Assembly: GCA_958346165.1 (NCBI GenBank)
Contig: CATVQO010000098.1
Coordinates: forward strand, 1 to 5,928
Origin: an uncultured Collinsella sp.
GTDB lineage: Bacteria; Actinomycetota; Coriobacteriia; Coriobacteriales; Coriobacteriaceae
Direction: 5' to 3'
Length of the DNA stretch: 5,928 nucleotides
The notes below the pieces were generated by a model. The model worked only from the letters and a program-made list of their open reading frames with translations. It had not been told where the DNA came from and did no database searches. Of this stretch, positions 1 through 4,869 are shown piece after piece (within the stretch, counting starts at the first letter, position 1; every line of letters starts with the position of its first letter). The position numbers and the translations under genes were made by a program.

Positions 1-176
1 AGGGGCAAACGATAGGTAAAGTCTCCCAGGATGTAGAGACGGTCATCCGCAGCCACGCACTCATTGATGGCATCAATGACCTTGCGGTTCATCTCCTCGA
101 CCGAGCCAAACGGCCGGTCCATGTCGTGCAAGATATTCGTATCGCCCAGGTGCAGGTCGGCGGTAAACCACATCAT
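1..176 (-). CDS. Calcineurin-like metallophosphoesterase, N-terminal 58 residues (3' end outside window)
   Basis: The translation opens MMWFTADLHLGDTNILHDMD. It has the D-x-H metal-binding motif (D7, H9), an N14-I pair and a downstream LGD (G51-D52). This is the layout of the small bacterial calcineurin-like phosphoesterases, whose start typically resembles F-T/S-D-x-H-x-G-H-x-N-I followed by RPF. The family uses a two-metal centre to hydrolyse phosphodiester or phosphomonoester bonds, and the substrate cannot be deduced here. The start is the first of two ATGs. It follows a GAGGG SD by 8 bases, and an in-frame TAG lies three codons upstream. A TATACT -10-like hexamer at 217-222 lies 41 bases upstream, but I find no matching -35. 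It is the third co-directional gene after the HIRAN protein and the 59-residue protein, 66 bases beyond the latter, so shared transcription is possible. Residue 12 is D where many relatives have H. The second half, with the remaining metal-ligand His residues, is not visible. Confidence 0.85.
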   Translation of the reverse strand, partial: MMWFTADLHLGDTNILHDMDRPFGSVEEMNRKVIDAINECVAADDRLYILGDFTYRLP

Positions 177-242
177 CGTCTATGCCCTCATTTCACAACG
201 TGTCCAACTCGTGCTAAGTATACAGACGCAGCGATGCGGCGG

Positions 243-422
243 TTATCCAAAGAACCCGCCGAACAGTCCGCGGCGGCGCTTGTCTTGCTTTTTCGAAGCG
301 TCACCCTGGGTATTCTTATCCTGCCGCTTCTTACGATCCCGCTCCAACTCATCGTCATCGAGTAGCATATCCCACCCAAACGGTTCGTCTGTCAGATCGA
401 ACTGGTCGTCGTCATCAAACAT
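243..422 (-). CDS. Small acidic-to-basic protein of 59 residues, function unknown
   Basis: ATG to TAA encodes 59 residues. The N-terminal half is acidic (MFDDDDQFDL, then LLDDDELE at residues 20-27). The second half is rich in Lys, Arg and Gln (residues 28-51), and it ends in a Gly/Phe tail, RRRGLFGGFFG. There is no signal peptide or clear membrane helix. The start has an AGGGAG SD six bases upstream and lies 18 bases after the stop of the HIRAN gene, so the two are probably co-transcribed and perhaps functionally linked. Several things support a real gene: the tight operon spacing, the good SD, and a charge-segregated composition unlike a random reading frame. I do not recognise a family. 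The acidic head could mimic DNA or bind a basic partner, and the basic-aromatic tail could contact nucleic acid or membrane, but both ideas are guesses. Confidence 0.7.
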   Translation of the reverse strand: MFDDDDQFDLTDEPFGWDMLLDDDELERDRKKRQDKNTQGDASKKQDKRRRGLFGGFFG

Positions 423-440
423 GGCTGTCTCCCTAACCGA

Positions 441-797
441 TTAGCGAGCATCCACCACGTAGAGTCCAACACGCACCTGATGCCACGGGCTGCGCTCGGG
501 GGCAACCTGCTGCACGCGCGCCTCAAATACACCCTCGTTTCCGTAATACATCATCACGGATAGCGGGCCGACCTCGTTTCCCGGAACATAGCCGAGCTTG
601 GTGTTGCCGTAGTAGATTGCAACCGCCTCGGAATCATGGGGATTATCGCGCTCGGCACGCAGTGTCAGCTTATCGCCCACTTTAAGATCGCCTAGGACCA
701 AAGCGCCGTCGGCATATTGAAATCCTGCGATATGAAATGACAGAAGAACACGTGAAGGCTCGTATATGGCAACTCCTCTAACGGCCGGATAAACCAA
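441..797 (-). CDS. Standalone HIRAN-domain protein
   Basis: This 118-residue protein is almost entirely one HIRAN domain. It shows F-x-IAGFQYADG at residues 21-31, then L-x-x-GD-x-L-x-LRAERDNPHDSEAVAIYYG (about 38-64) and LGYVP at 68-72. HIRAN domains occur fused to SNF2-type helicases and nucleases, or alone in bacteria. In eukaryotic HLTF the domain binds 3'-hydroxyl single-stranded DNA ends. A role in DNA repair or in handling stalled replication is therefore plausible here but not shown. The start taken is TTG, preceded by GAGGT with a gap of about 7 bases, and an in-frame TAA lies just upstream. A second strong SD (AGAGGAG) lies inside the frame about ten codons in, but only an ATA follows at a usable distance. 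The true N-terminus may therefore differ by about ten residues. It is the first gene of a short leftward cluster. Confidence 0.85.
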   Translation of the reverse strand: MVYPAVRGVAIYEPSRVLLSFHIAGFQYADGALVLGDLKVGDKLTLRAERDNPHDSEAVAIYYGNTKLGYVPGNEVGPLSVMMYYGNEGVFEARVQQVAPERSPWHQVRVGLYVVDAR

Positions 798-1002
798 CGC
801 TTAACCTCACTGAGAAGTTTACGGGCCCGTGCGGACACGAATTCACCCGCTCGCGCCTTTCACCCAGTTGCCGCAACGCTTGCGAGACAGAACGCTTGCA
901 GATAAGATAGGAGTACGGATGGCACCCGTTGCAGCGGGTCTTGCCAACTCCGATACACGTTTTCATCGTGAGAAGTGGCCGTCTTCGCTTACGCGGGGGC
1001 GG
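798..1002. other. Intergenic stretch upstream of the HIRAN gene
   Basis: I find no convincing gene here. The stretch carries a perfect 10-base palindrome ACGGGCCCGT (821-830). It also has two direct copies of AACGCTTGC (875-883 and 891-899, 16 bases apart) and the hairpin annotated at 910-951. The promoter of the HIRAN cluster should lie here on the minus strand, but I cannot see a clear pair of -35 and -10 hexamers. Reading frames through it look compositionally random. Confidence 0.5.
910..951 (-). terminator. Nested hairpin, possible terminator of the 27-residue peptide transcript
   Basis: Three nested pairings occur: GGAGT (910-914) with ACTCC (947-951), GGC (921-923) with GCC (943-945), and ACCCG (924-928) with CGGGT (935-939) closing a short loop. 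Read leftwards, the structure is followed by the pyrimidine-rich TATCTTATCT. It starts about 50 bases after the stop of the 27-residue gene. The T tract is interrupted, so termination is only a possibility. A structured leader element of the HIRAN transcript is the alternative. Confidence 0.35.
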
Positions 1003-1086
1003 CTATTTCATTCGGCCGATAAACAGGCCGAGTTCGATAGCCGCGATTAACAACGCCAGTAACGAAATAACATCGCTTACGTTCAT
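1003..1086 (-). CDS. Putative 27-residue hydrophobic membrane peptide (holin-like or type I toxin-like)
   Basis: ATG to TAG encodes 27 residues that begin MNVSDVISLLALLI and end LGLFIGRMK. A hydrophobic stretch at about residues 6-24 is long enough to span the membrane, interrupted only by Glu18, and a basic tail follows. The SD is GAAGGG, seven bases before the ATG, and it is strong. Small peptides of about 25-35 residues with a short polar start, one helix and a basic tail include the putative holin-like toxins of Gram-positive bacteria and type I toxins such as the TxpA and Fst groups. The resemblance is in architecture, and I cannot verify homology. The gene stands alone between hairpins at 910-951 and 1145-1188, and its SD is embedded in a third (1088-1112). 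A weak promoter may precede it: CTGTCA inside the right-hand hairpin, 18 bases, then TATGGG with an upstream TG. No antisense RNA promoter is evident by eye. Confidence 0.55.
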   Translation of the reverse strand: MNVSDVISLLALLIAAIELGLFIGRMK

Positions 1087-1087
1087 A

Positions 1088-1112
1088 CCAATTCCCTTCT
1101 AAAGGGAGTTGG
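1088..1112 (-). promoter_or_regulatory. Hairpin that sequesters the SD of the 27-residue peptide gene
   Basis: Read on the minus strand, CCAACTCCCTT pairs with AAGGGAATTGG across a TAG loop, giving 11 positions with one mismatch. The 3' arm contains the SD (AAGGG) and ends one base before the start codon. Such a fold would block ribosome binding until it is opened. Toxin mRNAs of type I systems often carry leaders of this sort. Confidence 0.65.
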
Positions 1113-1144
1113 CCCATCCGCACCCCATAGCAGTAGTCTAACGT

Positions 1145-1188
1145 AAATGACAGGTAATAGGAACACTTGTTCGTATTACCTGTCATTT
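1145..1188 (-). terminator. Perfect 15-bp inverted repeat just after the aldehyde dehydrogenase stop codon
   Basis: AAATGACAGGTAATA (1145-1159) is perfectly complementary to TATTACCTGTCATTT (1174-1188). After one G-G mismatch the stem continues with GAAC/GTTC around a four-base loop. It begins one base after the TAG of the aldehyde dehydrogenase gene, the usual place for an operon terminator. The T tract on the minus strand is only three bases and the stem is AT-rich, so it may stabilise the 3' end or bind a protein instead of, or as well as, terminating. Confidence 0.55.
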
Positions 1189-1189
1189 C

Positions 1190-2569
1190 CTAATGCACAA
1201 ACATGCGCACGAATTTGTGCTTCCAGCTTGCGTAGGGCGCATACCGAAACGGCACGTCCAGCCAGGTTGACTTGTTCACGATGCTCTTCTTGTGGCTAAA
1301 CGTATCGAAGCTCTCGCGGCCATGGTACTGACCCATACCGCTCGCACCCATGCCGCCAAAGCCCATATGGCTCGTAGCCAAATGCATGATCGTGTCGTTG
1401 ACGCAGCCGCCGCCAAAGGGCACGTAGCGCACAAAGCGCTGCTGAGTCGCACGGTCCTGGCTAAAGATATACAGGGCCAGCGGCGTCGGACGATCCGTGA
1501 TGAACGCCTCGGCCTCGTCTAGGCTCTCAAACGTCAGCACCGGCAAGATGGGGCCGAAAATCTCCTCCTGCATCACGGCGTCATCGGGGGTCACGCCGTC
1601 TAGGATCGTCGGCTCAATCTTGAGCGACGACTCGCGCGCCGTGCTTCCCAGCACAACCTTATCGGGATCGATTAGCCCACGCACGCGCGCAAAATGCTTG
1701 GCGTTGACAATATGACCGTAGTTCTCGTTGTCGAGCGGGTGCTCGCCAAACATGCGACGGACCTCCTCCTTGATGAGGCCCAACAGCTCATCGTGCACGC
1801 GCACGTCGACCAGCAGATAGTCGGGCGCCACGCAGGTCTGCCCCACGTTGAGCCATTTACCAAATGCGATACGGCGTGCCGCGACCTTCAAGTTTGCCGT
1901 CGCATCCACGATGCAGGGACTCTTTCCGCCCAGCTCAAGCGTCACGGGCGTGAGGTTTTTGCTCGCGCGCTCCATGACGAGCTTGCCGACCGGAACGCTA
2001 CCGGTAAAGAAGATCTTGTCCCAGCACTCGTCGAGCAGCGCCTCATTCTCGGCACGCCCGCCTTCGACGACCGTCACCAGACGCGGATCAAATGCTTCCT
2101 CGCAAATCTGCCTGAGCACCGCGCTCGATGCCGGAGCATAGGCACTCGGCTTGATAACCACGGTATTGCCTGCGGCAAGGGCGCCAGCGAGCGGCTCGAG
2201 CGTCAGCAAAAACGGATAGTTCCAGGGCGCCATGATGAGCGTGACGCCATAGGGCACGGCTTGTGTTTTGCACACGCTCACGGCGTTAGCGAGGTCACAC
2301 GGACGCAGGCGCGGACGACTCCATCGGGCCACATGCGCAATCTGATGACGAATCTCGGAAAGCGACGTGCCGATCTCGCACATATATGCCTCGTCATGCG
2401 ACTTTCCCAAATCGGTCTTGAGCGCATGGGCAATATCGGCCCCGTGCGCCCGTACCGTATCGCGCAGGCGCACCAGTGCACGGCGGCGAGCATCGACATC
2501 AAACGTAGCGTGCGTCTTAAAGTAGGTGCGCTGATCGCCGACGATGCGCAGAATTTCCTCGGTGTTCAT
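1190..2569 (-). CDS. NAD(P)-dependent aldehyde dehydrogenase, class 3 type
   Basis: This 459-residue protein of normal family length should oxidise an aldehyde to a carboxylate with NAD(P). The expected motifs occur in order: APWNYPF with the oxyanion Asn117, IKPS with Lys140, FTGS at 188-191, LELGGKSP with general-base Glu212, GQTC with catalytic Cys246, and EIFGP with Glu336. The C-terminal MGQYHGRESFDTFSHKKSI region (about 412-430) and the short length point to the ALDH3-like branch (fatty, coniferyl or benzaldehyde-type enzymes) rather than to the CoA-acylating type. The start is ATG with a perfect AGGAGG (2575-2580) five bases upstream. That SD overlaps the TAG stop of the alcohol dehydrogenase gene, so translation of the two is probably coupled. 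With that partner it would complete alcohol to aldehyde to acid conversion, or remove toxic aldehyde made by the alcohol dehydrogenase. The substrate cannot be named. An inverted repeat follows the stop directly. Confidence 0.95.
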   Translation of the reverse strand: MNTEEILRIVGDQRTYFKTHATFDVDARRRALVRLRDTVRAHGADIAHALKTDLGKSHDEAYMCEIGTSLSEIRHQIAHVARWSRPRLRPCDLANAVSVCKTQAVPYGVTLIMAPWNYPFLLTLEPLAGALAAGNTVVIKPSAYAPASSAVLRQICEEAFDPRLVTVVEGGRAENEALLDECWDKIFFTGSVPVGKLVMERASKNLTPVTLELGGKSPCIVDATANLKVAARRIAFGKWLNVGQTCVAPDYLLVDVRVHDELLGLIKEEVRRMFGEHPLDNENYGHIVNAKHFARVRGLIDPDKVVLGSTARESSLKIEPTILDGVTPDDAVMQEEIFGPILPVLTFESLDEAEAFITDRPTPLALYIFSQDRATQQRFVRYVPFGGGCVNDTIMHLATSHMGFGGMGASGMGQYHGRESFDTFSHKKSIVNKSTWLDVPFRYAPYASWKHKFVRMFVH

Positions 2570-2578
2570 GGCAACCTC

Positions 2579-3799
2579 CTAGTTCTCGTCCTCAAACATA
2601 CCACCTGCAACAACTTCGTACATATGCTCGAGCTCCAGGCGGTCCATTAAAAGAGGAACGGGGTACAGGGGATTGGCCTCGGCATCGGCATGCGCCGCCA
2701 TCTCGGGAATGTCGGAGCGGCGAATACCCGAGACATATTTGGGGATTCCCAGGGCCTCGTTCATGCGGTCGACCCAATCGATAAAGGCCTCGGCCGCAAG
2801 ACTGTCCTGTGCGGTAGCCGGCGCAATGCCCGCCATGCGAGCAAGATCGGCAAGCTTGGGGGCGGCGGCGTCACCATAAGCGCGAAGCATGTGCGGCAGG
2901 ATGATCGCGTTGGCCAAACCGTGCGGAATTCCGTATCGGCCGCCCAGACTGTGCGCGATGGCATGCACATATCCAACATAGGAGCGAGTAAACGCAACGC
3001 CCGCCTTATACGCCGCCGAAAGCATATTGCGGCGCGCACGCATGTCGTCGCCATGCTCATAGGCCTCGAGCAAATTGTCGCGGATGAGCTGGACCGCCTG
3101 ACGCGCCATCTTGCGCGTGTAGGGCGTGGTGCTACGGCCGATAAAGGCCTCGACAGCATGCGTCAGGGCATCCATACCCGTCTGCCCCGTAATGGAGGCA
3201 GGCAACCCGCGCGTAAACTCGGGGTCGTGGACTGCAAAACGCGGGATGAGCACAAAGTCGTTAATGGGGTATTTATAGTGCGTCTCATCATCGGTGATAA
3301 CCGCCGCGAGCGTGACTTCACTTCCCGTACCGGCAGTAGTGGGAACCGCAATAAGCAGCGGCAGGAGACGATGAACGCGCAACAGGCCGCGCATCTTGTT
3401 GATGGGCTTGTTTGGCTGCGCGATACGTGCTCCCACGCCCTTGGCACAGTCCATGGCCGAGCCACCGCCAAAGCCGATAATGGCCTGGCAGGCGCGCTCT
3501 CGATACAGGGACGCCGCTTCTTCCACGTTTGAGACCGTGGGGTTCGCACGCGTTTCGGCATAGACCGCAACGCCAATTCCCTTGGACGCGAGCGCTGTCT
3601 CGAGCGGTGCCGTGAGCCCCAGACGGGCAATGCCGGGATCCGTCACGATAAGAACCCGCTGTATCGAACGCTTTTGAAGCACTGTGGGCACATCCTCAGC
3701 GTGTTCTAGAATGCGTGGCTCGGTATAGGGCAGCACCGGCAATGCGATGCGAAAAACCGTTTGATACGTTCGGCACCAGGCGCGGCGGGCTAGATGCAT
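2579..3799 (-). CDS. Iron-dependent (group III) alcohol dehydrogenase
   Basis: This 406-residue protein interconverts alcohols and aldehydes or ketones with NAD(P)H. It has the nucleotide-binding GGGSAMDCAK (111-120) and VPTTAGTGSEVT (152-163). All four expected metal ligands are present, matched by spacing to E. coli FucO: Asp210 and His214 in GMDALTHAVEAF, His279 in GYVHAIAH, and His293 in IPHG. His283 corresponds to the FucO active-site His267. The reading frame extends 27 codons further upstream. I chose the internal ATG at 3797-3799 because AAGGAG lies eight bases before it and because the upstream residues look like untranslated leader. It is the first gene of the operon with the aldehyde dehydrogenase. 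Its leader holds two Rex-like inverted repeats, so repression at low NADH/NAD ratio with relief at high NADH is a reasonable inference. Candidate substrates include short-chain alcohols and 1,2- or 1,3-propanediol, and the sequence does not decide. Confidence 0.95.
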   Translation of the reverse strand: MHLARRAWCRTYQTVFRIALPVLPYTEPRILEHAEDVPTVLQKRSIQRVLIVTDPGIARLGLTAPLETALASKGIGVAVYAETRANPTVSNVEEAASLYRERACQAIIGFGGGSAMDCAKGVGARIAQPNKPINKMRGLLRVHRLLPLLIAVPTTAGTGSEVTLAAVITDDETHYKYPINDFVLIPRFAVHDPEFTRGLPASITGQTGMDALTHAVEAFIGRSTTPYTRKMARQAVQLIRDNLLEAYEHGDDMRARRNMLSAAYKAGVAFTRSYVGYVHAIAHSLGGRYGIPHGLANAIILPHMLRAYGDAAAPKLADLARMAGIAPATAQDSLAAEAFIDWVDRMNEALGIPKYVSGIRRSDIPEMAAHADAEANPLYPVPLLMDRLELEHMYEVVAGGMFEDEN

Positions 3800-3800
3800 A

Positions 3801-3813
3801 AAGGAAGCTCCTT
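3801..3813 (-). promoter_or_regulatory. Small inverted repeat over the alcohol dehydrogenase SD
   Basis: On the minus strand AAGGA and TCCTT are separated by GCT directly upstream of the ATG. The first arm is the core of the SD. A five-pair stem with a three-base loop is marginal but could dampen translation. Confidence 0.3.
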
Positions 3814-3816
3814 CAT

Positions 3817-3834
3817 TTGTTGATAGGTCAACAT
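3817..3834. promoter_or_regulatory. Rex-like operator 1 in the alcohol dehydrogenase leader
   Basis: TTGTTGATAGGTCAACAT contains a perfect six-base inverted repeat, TGTTGA/TCAACA, with a four-base spacer. It matches 11 of the 14 fixed positions of the clostridial Rex consensus TTGTTAANNNNTTAACAA, quoted from memory. It lies 18 bases before the start codon, just downstream of the candidate -10, where a bound repressor would block initiation or elongation. Confidence 0.5.
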
Positions 3835-3845
3835 TTGCTCGCCCG

Positions 3846-3851
3846 ATTGTA
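3846..3851 (-). promoter_or_regulatory. Candidate -10 hexamer of the alcohol/aldehyde dehydrogenase operon
   Basis: The minus strand reads TACAAT, five of six matches to TATAAT, which would put the transcript start near 3839 and give a leader of about 40 bases. No good -35 hexamer is present 16-18 bases upstream, so the promoter may be weak or need an activator. The hexamer lies between the two Rex-like sites. Confidence 0.4.
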
Positions 3852-3880
3852 CTCAGCAGAGATCGCAGACGGCCTACCAA

Positions 3881-3898
3881 TCGTTAATCAATCAACAT
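3881..3898. promoter_or_regulatory. Rex-like operator 2 upstream of the alcohol dehydrogenase promoter
   Basis: TCGTTAATCAATCAACAT again matches 11 of 14 fixed positions of the Rex consensus quoted for operator 1, with the same spacer length. The right half TCAACAT is identical to that of the first site. The centres are 64 bases apart, close to six helical turns, which would suit two dimers on the same face of the DNA. It also lies between the divergent promoters. Confidence 0.45.
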
Positions 3899-3943
3899 CT
3901 TCATATCTCAAAATTGTTTTATTAAAAATCATTCCTAATAGGC

Positions 3944-3971
3944 TTCACATTTGGTTGCATTTATGGATAAT
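3944..3971 (+). promoter_or_regulatory. Sigma-70-type promoter of the rubrerythrin gene
   Basis: The -35 is TTCACA (3944-3949) and the -10 is GATAAT (3966-3971), each with five of six consensus bases and a 16-base spacer. An AT-rich tract at about 3910-3932 lies just upstream and could act as an UP element. Transcription should start near 3978, giving a leader of about 78 bases. Confidence 0.7.
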
Positions 3972-3986
3972 AGAACTCGTCAAGAC

Positions 3987-4023
3987 GCACGTCCGGAGAG
4001 GGCCCTTACGGGACCGGACGAGC
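3987..4023 (+). promoter_or_regulatory. Stable hairpin in the rubrerythrin 5' leader
   Basis: CGTCCGG (3990-3996) pairs perfectly with CCGGACG (4014-4020). GC pairs extend the stem outside an A-A mismatch, and an inner CCC/GGG stem (4003-4005 with 4010-4012) closes a four-base loop. It lies about ten bases after the predicted transcript start and is not followed by a T tract, so it is a leader structure and not a terminator. It may protect the mRNA or be regulatory. Confidence 0.5.
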
Positions 4024-4035
4024 GCGCAATCGCCA

Positions 4036-4052
4036 TCGATCGAAAGGATCGA
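4036..4052 (+). promoter_or_regulatory. SD-presenting hairpin before the rubrerythrin start
   Basis: TCGATC (4036-4041) pairs with GATCGA (4047-4052) around a GAAAG loop, so most of the AAAGGA SD lies in the loop or at the top of the stem. The start codon follows three bases after the stem. This may present the SD or modulate its access. Confidence 0.4.
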
Positions 4053-4055
4053 ATC

Positions 4056-4616
4056 ATGAAGTTTGTTTGCCCCGTTTGCGGTTATGTGGAAGAGTTCGAC
4101 GGCGACCAGCTGCCCGAGGATTTTAAGTGCCCCCAGTGCGGCGTTCCCGGTTCTCGTTTCCTGAAGCAGGAGGAGGGCCAGCTCGAGTGGGCTGCCGAGC
4201 ACGTCGTGGGCGTCGCCAAGATGGAGGGCGTCTCCGAGGACATCGTTGCCGACCTGCGCGCCAACTTTGAGGGCGAGTGCTCCGAGGTCGGTATGTACCT
4301 GGCCATGGCTCGCGTCGCTCATCGCGAGGGTTACCCCGAGATCGGCCTGTACTGGGAGAAGGCTGCCCACGAGGAGGCCGAGCACGCCGCTAAGTTCGCC
4401 GAGCTCCTGGGCGAGGTCGTGACCGACTCCACCAAGAAGAACCTCGAGATGCGCGTTGAGGCCGAGAACGGCGCCACCGCCGGCAAGACTGATCTTGCCA
4501 AGCGCGCCAAGGCCGCTGGTCTCGATGCCATCCACGACACCGTGCACGAGATGGCTCGCGACGAGGCCCGCCACGGCAAGGCTTTCGCCGGCCTGCTCAA
4601 GCGCTACTTTGGCTAA
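4056..4616 (+). CDS. Rubrerythrin of the reverse domain order (N-terminal rubredoxin, C-terminal diiron domain)
   Basis: This 186-residue protein is likely a cytoplasmic NADH-linked peroxidase that removes hydrogen peroxide in anaerobes, with electrons passing from the rubredoxin centre to the diiron site. The rubredoxin domain comes first: CPVC (Cys5, Cys8) and CPQC (Cys25, Cys28), the four iron ligands. The ferritin-like four-helix domain follows, with FEGE (Glu74), EEAEH (Glu107, His110), AEN (Glu137) and DEARH (Glu170, His173) as likely iron ligands. This order matches the reverse rubrerythrins known from clostridia, the opposite of the classic protein. The frame is open 35 codons further upstream. 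I chose ATG 4056 because AAAGGA precedes it by seven bases, the protein begins directly at the rubredoxin fold, and the upstream residues would lie in the promoter and leader. It is monocistronic, with its own promoter and terminator, and is divergent from the dehydrogenase operon. Confidence 0.95.
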   Translation: MKFVCPVCGYVEEFDGDQLPEDFKCPQCGVPGSRFLKQEEGQLEWAAEHVVGVAKMEGVSEDIVADLRANFEGECSEVGMYLAMARVAHREGYPEIGLYWEKAAHEEAEHAAKFAELLGEVVTDSTKKNLEMRVEAENGATAGKTDLAKRAKAAGLDAIHDTVHEMARDEARHGKAFAGLLKRYFG

Positions 4617-4649
4617 GCCAGCCGCCTGAGAGACAATCTCTAGCTCGAT

Positions 4650-4680
4650 AAGGCCCGAACCGCACGGTTCGGGCCTTTTT
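4650..4680 (+). terminator. Intrinsic terminator of the rubrerythrin gene
   Basis: A perfect 12-bp stem, AAGGCCCGAACC with GGTTCGGGCCTT, closes a GCAC loop and runs into TTTTT. It starts 34 bases after the stop codon. A smaller AGAGA/TCTCT hairpin (4629-4641) lies between stop and terminator. Confidence 0.95.
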
Positions 4681-4746
4681 CGTGCCTCACGAACTTGTTA
4701 ACTCCCTGAAATAGGACCGCCTTCGGCATCGGTTTCTCGTCAAAAA

Positions 4747-4869
4747 CTAAGTGAGTAGACTTTTTGGAACTTGCCGAGCACACCATCCATATTGCTTTAT
4801 AAAGCCGCAGGTAAATGACTTGTTGCAAAACGGCCTGGTCGCCAAAGTGCCAAAAGTCTACTCACTTAG
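4747..4869. mobile_element. 123-base element with 18-bp perfect terminal inverted repeats (MITE-like, possibly also a terminator)
   Basis: CTAAGTGAGTAGACTTTT (4747-4764) is the exact reverse complement of 4852-4869. After a one-base bulge, GG/CC continues the pairing, and weaker similarity (GG-x-ACTT) extends inward. The interior of about 80 bases encodes nothing convincing and holds a 12-base palindrome, GCTTTATAAAGC (4794-4805), near the centre. If the outer TA on each side is a target duplication, the element would be 117 bases beginning AGTGAG. TA duplication is typical of IS630/Tc1-type MITEs, but the repeat itself makes the boundary ambiguous. Its right end enters the nuclease-fold gene and supplies its TAG. 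Read leftwards, the left arm is followed by TTTTT, so the whole hairpin could also terminate that gene's transcript. No transposase is present. Confidence 0.6.

Noticed and set aside
64..444. 126-codon plus-strand frame at the left end
   Set aside because: Its Ser/Arg-rich product overlaps the phosphoesterase and the 59-residue gene on the opposite strand, both of which have SDs and sensible composition.
875..899. Two copies of AACGCTTGC as a possible CRISPR-like or iteron repeat
   Set aside because: There are only two copies, nine bases long, with no further units, so no array or origin can be supported.
778..966. 62-codon minus-strand frame with several cysteines upstream of the HIRAN gene
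   Set aside because: The cysteines are not spaced as a known zinc or iron motif, no convincing SD precedes it, and it runs into the HIRAN start region.
989..1186. 65-codon minus-strand frame overlapping the 27-residue gene
   Set aside because: Its start lies inside the 15-bp inverted repeat with no useful SD, and its composition looks random. The 27-residue frame in another phase has the strong SD.
1694..2650. 318-codon open frame on the plus strand opposite the aldehyde dehydrogenase
   Set aside because: It is antisense to a clear enzyme gene, shows no recognisable domain, and is explained by GC-rich codon bias leaving the opposite frame open.
2690..3532. 280-codon open frame on the plus strand opposite the alcohol dehydrogenase
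   Set aside because: It is an antisense shadow of the real gene, with a low-complexity Arg/Gly/His-rich product.
3800..3880. 27-codon N-terminal extension of the alcohol dehydrogenase
   Set aside because: It would place coding sequence over the candidate -10 and operator, and the internal ATG has a proper SD and a normal family start.
3945..4574. 209-codon minus-strand frame opposite rubrerythrin
   Set aside because: It is rich in Leu, Gly, Val and Ala because it mirrors the GAG/GCC-rich codons of the rubrerythrin gene. It has no SD and would read through the rubrerythrin promoter.
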